Positions 25,501 through 35,553 are shown, numbered from the stretch's first letter. The stretch is DNA of 64,000 bases from Saccharopolyspora rhizosphaerae (GCF_003931915.1 NZ_RSAA01000007.1:1-64000), one strand, 5' to 3'. The notes: a model not told the origin generated them from the letters alone. Made by a program: numbers and translations.

Positions 25501-26672
25501 CAGCGGCCTCCCGGGAAGACGCCGGGCAGCAGGTCGTCGGGCAGCGGCAGCACCGGGTCCGGTGGCGGGTTCGCCGGTGGTGGCGAGGACGGCGGTTCCT
25601 CGATCGGCGAACCGATGCCCAGCGGTCCGCGGATCGGGTCGGTGGCCTGCAGGGCCGTGCGGGCGGCGTCGAAGACGGTTTCGACGGGAGTTCCTGCCAG
25701 CAGCCCGGATTCGAGGCTGGGCACCGAGAGGTCCAGTGTCACGGCTAGGTTCAGGTAGTCGCCGCGGATGATCTTCTTGTAGGTGCTCAGCGGGAACAGC
25801 AGGGTTCCCAGCGTGTCGAGCGACTTCGGCACGCTGTCGCCGGCGGCGACGAGCTGGTGCAGGCTCGGGCGGAGGTCCTGCACGGTGGCCAGCAGGTCGT
25901 CGCGGGACCGGTTGAGCACGTCGGTCCCCACCGCGCCGAGCCGGCTGGACGCGTCCAGCGCCGAGCGCAGCGCGTCGCGCTGCTCGTTGAGCACCTGGAT
26001 GCCCGGCCCCAGCTCGTCGAAGGCCTGGCCGAGCCGCTGGGAGCGGGAGCGCAGCCGAGCGGCGAGGCCGTCGACCGCTTCGAGGGACCGCAGGATCTGC
26101 CCCTTCTGCTCGTCAGCGGAGCGGGCGAGGGCGTCGAGCTGGTGGACGAGGTCCCGGGCTTGCTGCTCGTGGCCGCCCAGGGCCCGGTCGAGCTCGTCGG
26201 TGATGACCCGGACCTGGCGCAGTCCCCCGCCGTTGAGCCACAGCGACAGCGCGGCCAGCAGTTCCTCGGTGCCCGGGTAGCGGTTGGTGCGTTCGACCGG
26301 GACGACGTCTCCGTCGCGCAACAGTCCGACCGCGTCGGGCGGGGCCGCGAGCTCGACGTACTGGGCGCCCAGCAGGCTCTTCTGCCCGATGTTGGCCACG
26401 GTGTTGGCGGGCAGCACGACCCCGGGGTCGAGCCCGATCTCCACCTGCGCCTGCCAGCCGTGCAGCCCGATGCTGCGGACGGTGCCCACGGTGACGTCGT
26501 CGACCTTGACCTCCGAGCGCGGCACCAGGTTGGCGACGTCGGCGAAGCGCACCACGACGCGGCGCGCGTCGGACCCGCTGCCTGGACCGCCCGGCAGCGG
26601 CACGACCTGGGCGCTGTCCACCGAGCACCCGGCCAGCAGGCAGCTGACGAGCAGGAGTGCGAGTGCGCGCAT
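25500..26672 (-). CDS. mceE: MceE lipoprotein
   Basis: A 390-aa Mce-family lipoprotein. The signal peptide ends in LLAGC with the lipidated Cys at residue 16, as in mycobacterial MceE/LprK proteins. The MCE domain follows (VVVRFADVANLVPRSEVKVDDVTVGTV), then a helical coiled-coil region and a Pro-rich C-terminal tail. Starts and stops overlap both neighbours by one base. It should tether the Mce tunnel to the outer face of the membrane. Confidence 0.92.
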   Translation of the reverse strand: MRALALLLVSCLLAGCSVDSAQVVPLPGGPGSGSDARRVVVRFADVANLVPRSEVKVDDVTVGTVRSIGLHGWQAQVEIGLDPGVVLPANTVANIGQKSLLGAQYVELAAPPDAVGLLRDGDVVPVERTNRYPGTEELLAALSLWLNGGGLRQVRVITDELDRALGGHEQQARDLVHQLDALARSADEQKGQILRSLEAVDGLAARLRSRSQRLGQAFDELGPGIQVLNEQRDALRSALDASSRLGAVGTDVLNRSRDDLLATVQDLRPSLHQLVAAGDSVPKSLDTLGTLLFPLSTYKKIIRGDYLNLAVTLDLSVPSLESGLLAGTPVETVFDAARTALQATDPIRGPLGIGSPIEEPPSSPPPANPPPDPVLPLPDDLLPGVFPGGR

Positions 26673-27787
26673 CACGGCCCTCCCGGCGGTGGCTGCTGGT
26701 GCGGGTTGCCGGTGCGATGCAGCGGGTCGAGGCCGATCGGCGGGTGCGGCGTGTCGAGGGGCTTGAGCAGCGGGTCCAGAGCGGCCCGGCAGTCGTCGAT
26801 GGTGCCGCCCGCGGAGAAGACCATCTGGCAGGTGAGGCTGGAAACGCTCGCGGTGTAAGGCATCTGGACGCGTGTGCTGGCGGAGCCGGTGGCCGGTTCG
26901 TAGACGTTGTAGAGGTTGGCCAGCGCGTGCGGCGCGATGTGCAGCACCTCGGCGAGGTCGGCGCGGCTGGCGGCCAGCGTGGCGCCGACGTCGCGCAGCT
27001 CGCCGACGGTGTCGCCGAGCTGCCGGCCGTGGGTGCGGGTGAAGTCGGTGAGGGTGACCAGTGCCCGGTCGGAGGCGGCCAGCGCCTGCCCGAGGGCGGC
27101 CCGGTTGTCCTCGGCGAGCGCGCTGATCGACGCGAGCTGGGTGGAGAAGGCCCGCAGCCGGTCCTGGCTCGCGTTGAGGCTCGTGGTGAACTCCTCGAGG
27201 TTCCGCAGGCTGGTGAACAGGTCCTCGCTGCCCGCCGCGACCGTGGTGGAGGTGCCCGCGAGCTGGTCGAGGGTGCGGCGGAACTCGGCTCCGTTGCCGC
27301 CGAGGTTGGCCGCGCCCGCTTCGATCGCCCGGGACACGGCGCCGGAGCGGTTGGCACCGCCCGGGCCGAGCGCCTGGGCGAGCTCGGTGAGCTCGGCGTT
27401 GGTCTGGTCCCACTCGGCGGGCACCACCGTGCGCGACTGCGGGATCTCGGCGTCGTCGGGCAGCACCGGTCCGCCCCGGTAGACCGGGGCGAGTTGCAGG
27501 TACCGGCCGCTGACCAGGCTGGGCGCCACGAGCGCGACGGAGGTGTCGGCCGGGACCTTGCGGTCGGCGTCGTAGCTGAAGCGGATCCGCACGCCGCTGC
27601 CCTCGGGGACGATCTCGTCGACCTCGCCGACCCGCACGCCCAGCACCCGCACCTCGTCGTCGACGTGGATGCCGCTCGCGCTCGGGAAGTGCGCGGTGGC
27701 GTGCTTGGTCCGCTCGGTGGTCAGCAGGAGCACCGCGGCGGACAGGAGCAGCACGCCGAGCAGGACGGCCAGCACTCGCCGGGTCAT
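26672..27787 (-). CDS. mceD: MceD, Mce-family protein
   Basis: A 371-aa protein with one N-terminal hydrophobic segment, an MCE domain at about 35-115 (THFPSASGIHVDDEVRVLGVRVGEVDEI-like pattern) and a helical region that forms the tunnel. The C-terminus contains a Cys pair (LTCQMVF and DDCRAAL) and a Pro/His tail. It overlaps mceC by ATGA and mceE by one base. It is one of six subunits of the lipid import complex. Confidence 0.9.
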   Translation of the reverse strand: MTRRVLAVLLGVLLLSAAVLLLTTERTKHATAHFPSASGIHVDDEVRVLGVRVGEVDEIVPEGSGVRIRFSYDADRKVPADTSVALVAPSLVSGRYLQLAPVYRGGPVLPDDAEIPQSRTVVPAEWDQTNAELTELAQALGPGGANRSGAVSRAIEAGAANLGGNGAEFRRTLDQLAGTSTTVAAGSEDLFTSLRNLEEFTTSLNASQDRLRAFSTQLASISALAEDNRAALGQALAASDRALVTLTDFTRTHGRQLGDTVGELRDVGATLAASRADLAEVLHIAPHALANLYNVYEPATGSASTRVQMPYTASVSSLTCQMVFSAGGTIDDCRAALDPLLKPLDTPHPPIGLDPLHRTGNPHQQPPPGGP

Positions 27788-28764
27788 CGGGTCCCCCTCC
27801 CGAGCAGGTCTTGCAGACCGGGAACGGCGTTGGTGGGCGGGATGTTGGCGAAGTAGGCGTCCAGCGCGGGCATCGTGGACAGCACCTCCCCGAGGGTGCG
27901 CAGCATCGGCACCGCCTCGTGCACCGCGGAGGCGATGTTGTCCCGGTTCTCGCGCAGGATCGCCAGCACCGAGCGGAGTTCGGTGAGCGCGGGCTGCAGC
28001 TGCGCGTCGTTCTCGCGCGCGAGCGCGTCGAGCTGGTCCGCGGTCGTGGTGAGGTCGGCGAGCAACCGTTCGACGGCGGCCTGGCGCTGGTTGAGCGAGG
28101 CGAGCAGCACCGCCCCGCGGTCGAAGATCTCCCGCAGGTCCGCGTCGTGCTGGGCCAGCAACTGCGTCGTGGTCCGGGTGCGTTCCAGCAGGGAGCGCAG
28201 TTCGGCGTCGCGGGCGTTGACGCTCTCGGCCAGCCGCCGCAAGCCGGTCAGCGCCGCGGGCACGCTCTGCGCGGTCCCCCCGAGGGTGTCGGCGACCGCG
28301 TGGAAGGCGCCCGCCAGCCGTTCGGTGTCCAGCCGGGAGGTCTGGTCGGTGAGGCTCTGCAGGGCTTGGGTGACGTCGTAGGGCGCGATGGTGCGCGACA
28401 GCGGGATCTGCGCGTCGTCGGGCAGGTCGCCGGGCCCGGCGGGGGCGAGGCTCAGCGCCTTCTCGCCGAGCGCGCTCTGGGCCTTGATGGCCGCGGTGCT
28501 CGCCTCCCCCACCAGCAGGTCCGGTTCGTCGACGCTGAAGGAGATGAGCACGTCGGTATCGCGCAGCTCGACCTGCTCGACGCGGCCGACGGTCATCCCG
28601 GACACCACCACGGGGTCGCCCTCGGTCAGCCCGCCGGCTTCGGCGAACACCGCGTGGAGGCCGCGTCCGGCCAGCAGCGGCGAGAGGGCGTCGCCGCTGA
28701 GCGAGAGCAGCACGGCGAGCGTCAGCAGCACCGAGCCGACCACGCCGAGCCGGGAGTCGGTCAT
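27784..28764 (-). CDS. mceC: MceC, Mce-family protein
   Basis: A 326-aa protein, short for MceC because the extended C-terminal Pro-rich tail is missing. It has a hydrophobic N-terminus, an MCE domain (FAEAGGLTEGDPVVVSGMTVGRVEQV) and a helical repeat region with paired heptads, consistent with a tunnel-forming coiled coil. It ends with a GLQDLLGRGTR tail. The ATG lies one base after the mceB stop. Confidence 0.9.
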   Translation of the reverse strand: MTDSRLGVVGSVLLTLAVLLSLSGDALSPLLAGRGLHAVFAEAGGLTEGDPVVVSGMTVGRVEQVELRDTDVLISFSVDEPDLLVGEASTAAIKAQSALGEKALSLAPAGPGDLPDDAQIPLSRTIAPYDVTQALQSLTDQTSRLDTERLAGAFHAVADTLGGTAQSVPAALTGLRRLAESVNARDAELRSLLERTRTTTQLLAQHDADLREIFDRGAVLLASLNQRQAAVERLLADLTTTADQLDALARENDAQLQPALTELRSVLAILRENRDNIASAVHEAVPMLRTLGEVLSTMPALDAYFANIPPTNAVPGLQDLLGRGTR

Positions 28765-28765
28765 C

Positions 28766-29788
28766 TCAGCCTCCCGCTTCCTCGGCGCACCGCCGCACGT
28801 CGCTGTCGATCCACGGGGTGTGCAGGTAGCCACCGGTCGGAGCGCTGGTGCGGATGCGCACGCTGCACAGGTAGGCGTTGAAGAAGTTGCCGTGCACGCC
28901 GATCCGGCTGATGCGGCGGTAGGCCTCGGGCAGTTCGGCGAGGGCGGTGCGCAGGTGTTCGTCGTTGGCGTTGAGGGTGCCGGACAGCGCCTGCAGGTCA
29001 CCGATCTCGGCGCGGAGGTCGGGCCGCAGCCGGGGCAGCAGGTCGGCGGTGGCGGCGGTCAGGCCGTGCAGGTGGTCGACGGCGCCGGTGACCGACTGCC
29101 GGTCGGCGGCCAGGCCGTCGACCAGCTGCCGGGTCTGCGCGATGACCTCGGAGAGCTGCTGGTCGTGCTGGTCGAAGGTGGCCAGCGCGGCGTTGAGGTT
29201 GCCGATCACGTCGCCGATCAGCCGGTCGCGGTCGGCGAGGGTGTTGGTGACCGACGCCAGCGAGGTCAGGAACGAGTTGAGCGCCCCGGCTTCGCCCTGC
29301 AGGACCTGGACCAGCGAACCGGACAGCTGGTTGACCTGTTCCGGCGACATGGCTTGGAACAGCGGCTGGAACCCGCCGACGAGCACGTCGAGGTCCAGCG
29401 CGGGCCGGGTGCGGTGCACCGGGATGGCCTCGTCGTCCAGCGGTGCGCCGCCCTCGCCTTCGGCGAGTTCGAGGTAGCGGTTGCCGACGAGGTCCCGGTA
29501 CTTCACCGCGACGCGCGTGCCGCGGGTCAGCGGCGGAGCGCCGGAGACCGACGCGGTGACCAGCACCGTCGCGTCCGGACGCATCCGCAGCTCCTCGACC
29601 CGGCCGACCCGCACCCCGGCCACCCGCACGGGGTCGCCGGGCTCCAGGTAGGACACGTCGGAGAACACCGCTCGCACCCGGGTTTCCGGCCCGGCGCTGC
29701 GGGTTTCGGCCAGCAGGACCCCGATGTAGCCGGCGGCTGCGACGGCGATCGCGAAGAACACCGCCAGTTTGACGACCTCGCTCCTCAC
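28766..29788 (-). CDS. mceB: MceB, Mce-family protein
   Basis: A 340-aa protein with an N-terminal transmembrane helix (VVKLAVFFAIAVAAAGYIGVLL), an MCE domain (FSDVSYLEPGDPVRVAGVRVGRVEEL) and a helical domain. The short C-terminal domain carries a Cys pair (YLCSVRI and RRCAEE). GTG at 29788 overlaps the mceA stop. It is part of the lipid-transport hexamer. Confidence 0.9.
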   Translation of the reverse strand: MRSEVVKLAVFFAIAVAAAGYIGVLLAETRSAGPETRVRAVFSDVSYLEPGDPVRVAGVRVGRVEELRMRPDATVLVTASVSGAPPLTRGTRVAVKYRDLVGNRYLELAEGEGGAPLDDEAIPVHRTRPALDLDVLVGGFQPLFQAMSPEQVNQLSGSLVQVLQGEAGALNSFLTSLASVTNTLADRDRLIGDVIGNLNAALATFDQHDQQLSEVIAQTRQLVDGLAADRQSVTGAVDHLHGLTAATADLLPRLRPDLRAEIGDLQALSGTLNANDEHLRTALAELPEAYRRISRIGVHGNFFNAYLCSVRIRTSAPTGGYLHTPWIDSDVRRCAEEAGG

Positions 29789-30966
29789 CGGCCACCTCCG
29801 AACGGGGAGAGCGGGCCGAACAGGTAGATCGCCAGCATGTCGGGATTGAGCGTGACGGTCTCGTCGGTGCCGCGGTAGGGGTTGGCGCCCGTGTCGTAGT
29901 TGACGTAGGGCGGGATGCCCTGCACGTGCGGGAGCCCGTGGCACTGCGGGCCGGTGTCCACACCGGTCTTGGGCAGGTCCTGCGGGTGTTCGTAGGCGGG
30001 CATGCCGGGCAGCAGGCTCACGGTGACGTGGGTGTTCGGGTGCGTGCCACCGAACTCGGGACCGCCGGTGACCTGGCGGATGATCTCACCGTTGCGTTCC
30101 ACGCCCTGGAAGAAGCACGGCACCACCGGCGAGTAGCGGCTCAGCAGCCCGGTGGTGGGTTCGAGCGCGTCGACGGTGCGCACCAGCTGGTCGCCGTGGC
30201 GTTCCAGGGTCCCCGCGGTGCTGTTGCCGAGTCCGGTCAGCGACAGCAGGAATCCCGCGAACGCCCGGTCCTGCTCGGCCAGCGTGGTGCTGGTGCCGCC
30301 GAGGTTGGCCGCGGTGGTGCTGAGGTCGTCGACGACGTCGCGGTAGTCCTCAGCGGTGGCGGCGATCTCGGGCAGCCTCGCTTCGAGCTCGGGCAGGTGC
30401 GGGTTGAACGCGCGCAGGTAGGCGTCGGTGTCGGCGATCAGCGCACCGATGCGCTCACCGTTGCCCTGCAGCGCGCCGGACACCGAGGTCAGGGCCGCGT
30501 TGAGCTTGCTCGGCGGCACGCCGCTCAGGGTGCGCATGACGTTGTCGAAGGTGTGGTCCAGCTCGACGTTGACCCGCGTCCGGTCGACGACCGCACCGGC
30601 GGTGATGTGTTCGCCGGTGTCCCGTCCGGCGCGCAGCTCGACGTGCTTGGCGCCGAACACCGTCGAGGGCACGAGGTTCGCCGAGACCTCGGCGGGGATC
30701 CGCTCGGCCTGCTCGGGGTCGAGCTCGACGGTCACCCGGGCACCGCTGCCGTCGGTGGTGACCTCGCTGACCGAACCCACCTCGACGCCGCGCAGCTTCA
30801 CCGGCGACCCCGGCTCCATGAGCAGCCCGGACCGGTCGGCGAGGACGGTGATCGGCACGACCCGGTCGAACGCCCGGTGGTACTGCGCGACCGCCAGCAC
30901 CGCCAGCAGCCCCAGGAACGCGAGGAACCCGGCCCCGGCCAGCACGTGTCTCCCGTTCACCGGCAT
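29785..30966 (-). CDS. mceA: MceA, Mce-family protein
   Basis: A 393-aa protein. An N-terminal transmembrane segment (FLAFLGLLAVLAVAQY) precedes an MCE domain (LADRSGLLMEPGSPVKLRGVEVGSV), a helical region and a C-terminal domain with CFFQGVERNG and PQCHGLPH. It is the first Mce protein after the two permease genes, which is the canonical order. The ATG overlaps the yrbEB stop by one base. Confidence 0.92.
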   Translation of the reverse strand: MPVNGRHVLAGAGFLAFLGLLAVLAVAQYHRAFDRVVPITVLADRSGLLMEPGSPVKLRGVEVGSVSEVTTDGSGARVTVELDPEQAERIPAEVSANLVPSTVFGAKHVELRAGRDTGEHITAGAVVDRTRVNVELDHTFDNVMRTLSGVPPSKLNAALTSVSGALQGNGERIGALIADTDAYLRAFNPHLPELEARLPEIAATAEDYRDVVDDLSTTAANLGGTSTTLAEQDRAFAGFLLSLTGLGNSTAGTLERHGDQLVRTVDALEPTTGLLSRYSPVVPCFFQGVERNGEIIRQVTGGPEFGGTHPNTHVTVSLLPGMPAYEHPQDLPKTGVDTGPQCHGLPHVQGIPPYVNYDTGANPYRGTDETVTLNPDMLAIYLFGPLSPFGGGR

Positions 30967-31805
30967 CACCCCGAGATGTGCACCGACGACGCGGAACCGT
31001 AGATCGCCAGGTCTAGCAGCAGGTCGACCAGCATCACGCCGATCAGCGAGCCGCGCACCGCCTTGCCCACCGCGCGGCCCACGCCCGCCGGGCCTCCGGC
31101 GGCGGCGAAGCCGTGGTAGCAGTGCACCGACATCACCACCACGGACATGGCCAGCGCCTTGACGAACGACCACAGCAGGTCCGAAGGAACCAGGAACGCG
31201 CTGAAGTAGTGGTCGTAGGTCCCGCCCGACTGTCCATAGGCGACGGTCACCACCAACCGCGTCGCGGCGAACGAGCCGAGCACCGCCAGCGAGTACAGCG
31301 GGATGATCGCCACGAACCCGGCGATGATGCGCGTGGTCACCAGGTACGGCACCGAGCGGATCGCCATCACCTCCAGCGCGTCGATCTCCTCGCTGATGCG
31401 CATGGCACCGAGCTGCGCGGTGAACCCGGCTCCGACCGTGGCGGTCAGCGCGACCCCGGCGATGACCGGGGCGGCCTCGCGGGTGTTGGCGTAGGAGGAG
31501 ACGAACCCGGCCAGCGCCTCGACACCGATGTTGGCCAGCGAGGAGTAGCCCTGCAGCCCGACTTCGACGCCGATGGCCGCGGTCATGAACACCACGATCA
31601 CCACCGTGCCGCCGATCACGGCCAGGCCACCGGTGCCGAGGCTGACCTCGGCGATCAGCCGCAGCACCTCGCGCTTGTAGCGGGCGAGCGCGGTCGGCAC
31701 CGAGGCGTAGACCCGGCCGTGGAAGACGACCTGGCGGCCGGTCTCCTCGAGCTTGCGCAGCGGCACGCGGATCGCGCGCTCCCGCTTGGACTCGCCGATC
31801 GCCAC
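30966..31805 (-). CDS. yrbEB: YrbEB, MlaE-family permease
   Basis: A 279-aa integral membrane protein of the MlaE/YrbE family with about five hydrophobic segments and the conserved EEIDALEVMAIRSVPYLVTTR coupling helix that contacts the ATPase. The GTG start at 31805 lies three bases after the yrbEA stop. Together with YrbEA it forms the heterodimeric permease of the Mce lipid transporter. The ATPase partner (MceG/Mkl) is not in the window, as is usual in actinobacteria. Confidence 0.92.
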   Translation of the reverse strand: MAIGESKRERAIRVPLRKLEETGRQVVFHGRVYASVPTALARYKREVLRLIAEVSLGTGGLAVIGGTVVIVVFMTAAIGVEVGLQGYSSLANIGVEALAGFVSSYANTREAAPVIAGVALTATVGAGFTAQLGAMRISEEIDALEVMAIRSVPYLVTTRIIAGFVAIIPLYSLAVLGSFAATRLVVTVAYGQSGGTYDHYFSAFLVPSDLLWSFVKALAMSVVVMSVHCYHGFAAAGGPAGVGRAVGKAVRGSLIGVMLVDLLLDLAIYGSASSVHISG

Positions 31806-31807
31806 CG

Positions 31808-32572
31808 CTACCCCCTCGTCTGCAGGAACACGGCCGTGATCAGCGAGTTCGCGGCGAACAGCAGGATGAAGCTGAACACCACGGTCTGGTTCACCGCATC
31901 GCCAACACCTTTCGGCCCGCCCTTGGCGTTGAGCCCGAGGTGGCAGGCGACCAATCCGGACAGCAGGCCGAACACGGCGGCCTTCACCTCGCTGACGAGG
32001 AGGTCGTCGACACCGGTGAGCAGGGTCAGGTTCGACAGGAACAGGCCCGCGCTGGCCTTCTGCACGAGCACCGAGAACAGGAAGCTGCCGGCCAAGCCGA
32101 CGAAGGTGACCAGCCCGTTGAGCGCGAGGGCGACGATCGTGGAGGCCAGCACCCGGGGAACCACCAGGCGCTGCACGGGGTTGAGCCCCATCACGCTCAG
32201 CGCCTCGATCTCGTCGCGGATCTTCCGCGCCCCCAGGTCGGCGCAGATCGCGGTCGCCCCGGCCCCGGCCACGACCAGGACGCTGACCATCGGCCCGATC
32301 TCGCGCACCACCGCCAGCCCCGCTCCGGCACCGGCGAGGTCGGTGGCGCCCAGCTCGGTGAGCAGCTGGTTGAGCTGGAAGACGACGATGACGCAGAACG
32401 GGACCGCGACCAGCAGCGTCGGGACGACCGACACGCTCACGACCATCCAGGACTGCTGGAGGAGTTCGCGGAGCTGGAACGGCCTCCGGACTCCCTGCCG
32501 GAAGACCTCGGCGGTCAGCCGGTAGAAGGAGCCGACAGGCGCGCTGATCTTCGCCGTTCCGGAATCCGCCAT
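31808..32572 (-). CDS. yrbEA: YrbEA, MlaE-family permease
   Basis: A 254-aa MlaE-family permease with multiple transmembrane segments and the coupling motif RDEIEALSVMGLNPVQRLVVPR. It is the first gene of a ten-gene Mce operon in which almost every gene pair overlaps or touches. The ATG has a strong GGGGAGG site. A 240-base region upstream, before the LAL regulator gene, should carry the operon promoter. Confidence 0.92.
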   Translation of the reverse strand: MADSGTAKISAPVGSFYRLTAEVFRQGVRRPFQLRELLQQSWMVVSVSVVPTLLVAVPFCVIVVFQLNQLLTELGATDLAGAGAGLAVVREIGPMVSVLVVAGAGATAICADLGARKIRDEIEALSVMGLNPVQRLVVPRVLASTIVALALNGLVTFVGLAGSFLFSVLVQKASAGLFLSNLTLLTGVDDLLVSEVKAAVFGLLSGLVACHLGLNAKGGPKGVGDAVNQTVVFSFILLFAANSLITAVFLQTRG

Positions 32573-32811
32573 CGATTGACCTCCCCCGGGCAGGCAGCAT
32601 CTACTGCGGCGAGGGATGGACCTCGCGCACGAGAAGTGAGAGAACGAAACCCGACAACGGCACGGTCACGCGTGGAGATTCGGCGACGGCTGGGCTCTGC
32701 AGTGCCGACGATAGTCGCACCGCGCAACCTGTTCGTCAACATCCCGGAGCCGAAACCGCGCCCGCCCGAACGGGAATCGCACCGCCCCCGGCTGCTCCAT
32801 CGAGGTGACGG

Positions 32812-35394
32812 TCAGAGCGGTTGCAGGAGGTCGCCGGAGTCGTCGTCGAGGTGGGACAGTTCTGCGGGGAGTTCGGTGCGGTTGCGGACGTCGAGCTTGC
32901 GGTAGACGCGGGTGAGGTGCTGTTCGACGGTGCTGACCGTGATGTGGAGGCGGCGGCCGATCTCCCGGTTGGTCTCGCCTCGGGCGGCGAGCTCGGCGAC
33001 CTTGCGCTCGGCTTCGCTGAGCAGCGGGGTGGTCGTCGAAGCGACCTCGCGCGGCGGACGGGTGCCGAGGTCGTCGCGCACCCGGTGGGGCAGCACTTCG
33101 GCCTGGCACGCCTTGGCCACCTGGTCGGCCTTGCGCAGCACCAGGCGGGCGTTGCTGAGCTGGCCGAGCTCGCTGTGGGCCTGGCTGAGGTCTGCCAGGG
33201 CGCGGGCCAGTTCGAGCCGGTCGCCGCAGCGTTCCAGCAGCGGGAGGGCTTCGCCCAGGAGGGACACCCGCTGGTGGCCTCCGCTGCAGGCCGCCAGCAC
33301 CCGCAGTGCGATCGCCCGGACGCGCACGCCGCCGGAGGCGCTCGCCAGCTGCTCGGTGACCAGCTGCCGCGCTTCGTCGCGTCTGCCCAGCAGCAGGTAC
33401 GCCTGGGCGAGGTCGCTGCGCCACGGGAGGGTGGTGGGCATCGCCGCGTTCGCGCCGCGCATGCGGGTGGCCACCCGCTCGACGGCGTCCAAGGCGGCGA
33501 GCGTGCGCCCGGTGGCCAGCGCGTGCCTGCCGAGGGCGTGCAGGTGGTGCAGGCCGAAGGTGGTGGCGGCCATCTGCTCCGGCACCGGGCGGGTCAGCAG
33601 GTCGGCGGCCACGTCGTGCCGGCCCAGCGCCGAGTTGGCCAGGATCGCGGTCGACAGCGGGAGCCCGACCAGCACGCCCCAGCTCTGCGGGTGCAGCAGC
33701 CGCATCGCCTCCTGGGCCTGGGTCTCCGCCGCGATGAGGTCTCCCCTGCGCCAGGACATGTCGGCGCGGACGGCGGTGATCAGCGCACGTGCGGTCGTGG
33801 CGCCCTGCCTGCGGGCTTGGTCGGTGAGGACGTCGCACCAGTGCCGGGCGCGGTCGGCGTGGCCGGTGTGGTCGAGGGCGAGGACGGCGGCCGACGCGGC
33901 TTCAGGCAGCACGTCGTGCGCGCAGCTCTGCAGGACGTGCTCGGCCGCGCGCAGCGCGTCGGAGGGAGCGCCGGACGCCCAGGTCTCCAGCAGGTGCGCG
34001 GTGCGCTGCCAGGACGTCCCGTCGGCGGCCAGCGGCACGTGGTCGGCCAAGCCGCCGTGGATCCACTCGGTCGCGATGCGCAGCTCAGCGGCGGCACGAG
34101 GGTGCGGCGCGCCCGCGCGGGCACGGGTGGCGCGCAGCAGCTCCCCGGCCGGATCGCCTTGCCAGAACCGCAACCGGACCACCGGCACCGCCTCGCGCCA
34201 GCCCAGGTCGCTCCGGCCGGCCAGCGGGCCGAGGTGACGGTCGGCGAGGGCTGGGTTGATCCGCCAGGCCGCGCGGACCAGCGCGGCCGACAGCTCGACC
34301 CGCTCGCGCTCGTCCTCGCACGCCTTCAGGGCCAGTTCCAGGCAGCGGACGGCGAGTTCGGCATCGTCCACAACGGACTGCTCGGCCGCGTGGCGCAGCG
34401 GTCGCAGCGCCCACCGCCCGGGGACCGCACCCGCTGCCGCGAGGTGGCGGGCGACCTCGACCGCGGGTGCTCCGCGCCGGTGGAGCAGTTCCGCGGCACG
34501 CGTGTGCAAGCACGCGGCGTCCTCGGAGTCGAGGCTTTCCAGCACGACGTCGGGGTGGCGCAGGCGCTGGTCGCGCAGCAGCCCGGCGGCCTCGAGCGCC
34601 TCGAGCACCGGGCCGACCACGGGGGCCGACGTGGACCGCAGCTCGGCGACCAGCGGCGGGGTGGCCGCGTCACCGAGGACGGCCAGTGCTTCGGCCACGG
34701 CGAGGAAGTCCGGGCCCCAGCGGGTCAGGCAGTCGAGCACCGCGCGCCGGAACCGAGGGCCGACGCCGAGCCCGTCCTCGGCGAGCGCGGTGAGCAGCGC
34801 GGGGTTCCCGCCGGTGAGCGCGAAAGCCGTTGCGGCGCGGTCACCTCGGTCCTGGATCAGCTGCGCCGCGCCGGCCTCCGACAGCGGCCTGAGATCGATG
34901 CGGTGGTCCGGTTGGCGGACCAGCTCCGCGTGCAGCGGCTCGCGCGCCAGGTGGGGCCGGTCCCACTCGGTGAGGACCAGGAGCAGCCGCGCCGAGGCGA
35001 GCCTCCGGCGCAGGTAGAGCAGAACCCGTTGCGAAGCGGAGTCGGCGAAGTGCACGTCGTCGACGGCCAGCACCAGCGGAGGTCCGCTCGCCAGCAGCTG
35101 CTCGCCGACCTCCTCCCACGTGCGGGAGTCCAGCGGCGCGAGCCGGTCGCGCACGCACGGTTCGGCGTCCAGCAGCTGGGTCACGACGCCGAGGCCGAGG
35201 TTCCGTTCAGCGCGCGAGCCGACGGCGCGCAGCAGCCTCGCACGATCACCGACGAGGCCGGGCAGCTCGTCCAGCAGAGCGGTCTTGCCCGTGGCGGGGC
35301 CGCCTCCGATGAGCACGACCCGGCCTGTCCCCCGCTCGCAGTCGGCCAGGGCCTCGGACAGCCGGGCCAGCTCGCCGGTCCGTTCGGTCAGCAT
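32812..35394 (-). CDS. LAL-type LuxR regulator
   Basis: An 860-aa large ATP-binding LuxR-family regulator. The N-terminal AAA/STAND ATPase has Walker A GGPATGKTAL and Walker B LVLAVDDVH. A long TPR-like helical middle and a C-terminal LuxR HTH (SEAERKVAELAARGETNREIGRRL) complete it. Such regulators often control secondary-metabolite or sugar genes. This one lies directly upstream of the mce operon on the same strand, so it may control mce, but that is only positional. The start at ATG 35394 is preferred over 35409. A GGG-rich upstream region offers no clear ribosome site for either. Confidence 0.88.
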   Translation of the reverse strand: MLTERTGELARLSEALADCERGTGRVVLIGGGPATGKTALLDELPGLVGDRARLLRAVGSRAERNLGLGVVTQLLDAEPCVRDRLAPLDSRTWEEVGEQLLASGPPLVLAVDDVHFADSASQRVLLYLRRRLASARLLLVLTEWDRPHLAREPLHAELVRQPDHRIDLRPLSEAGAAQLIQDRGDRAATAFALTGGNPALLTALAEDGLGVGPRFRRAVLDCLTRWGPDFLAVAEALAVLGDAATPPLVAELRSTSAPVVGPVLEALEAAGLLRDQRLRHPDVVLESLDSEDAACLHTRAAELLHRRGAPAVEVARHLAAAGAVPGRWALRPLRHAAEQSVVDDAELAVRCLELALKACEDERERVELSAALVRAAWRINPALADRHLGPLAGRSDLGWREAVPVVRLRFWQGDPAGELLRATRARAGAPHPRAAAELRIATEWIHGGLADHVPLAADGTSWQRTAHLLETWASGAPSDALRAAEHVLQSCAHDVLPEAASAAVLALDHTGHADRARHWCDVLTDQARRQGATTARALITAVRADMSWRRGDLIAAETQAQEAMRLLHPQSWGVLVGLPLSTAILANSALGRHDVAADLLTRPVPEQMAATTFGLHHLHALGRHALATGRTLAALDAVERVATRMRGANAAMPTTLPWRSDLAQAYLLLGRRDEARQLVTEQLASASGGVRVRAIALRVLAACSGGHQRVSLLGEALPLLERCGDRLELARALADLSQAHSELGQLSNARLVLRKADQVAKACQAEVLPHRVRDDLGTRPPREVASTTTPLLSEAERKVAELAARGETNREIGRRLHITVSTVEQHLTRVYRKLDVRNRTELPAELSHLDDDSGDLLQPL

Positions 35395-35553
35395 TGGTGA
35401 ACCCCACATCCCCGACCGCCCGACGGCCTTCGGTCAGCGACCGGTGCCGTGGGGCTGGGTCGTCGCCGCGTGCACACCGGTCGGACGTCGCCGGTTCCGG
35501 TGTGGTTCCGCGGCGGACGCGGAGATTCCGCTCCTCTTCCCGAACGGCAAGGC

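Noticed and set aside
32821-35400. A long plus-strand frame opposite the LAL regulator
   Set aside because: It mirrors the true regulator gene; the Walker and HTH motifs are on the minus strand.
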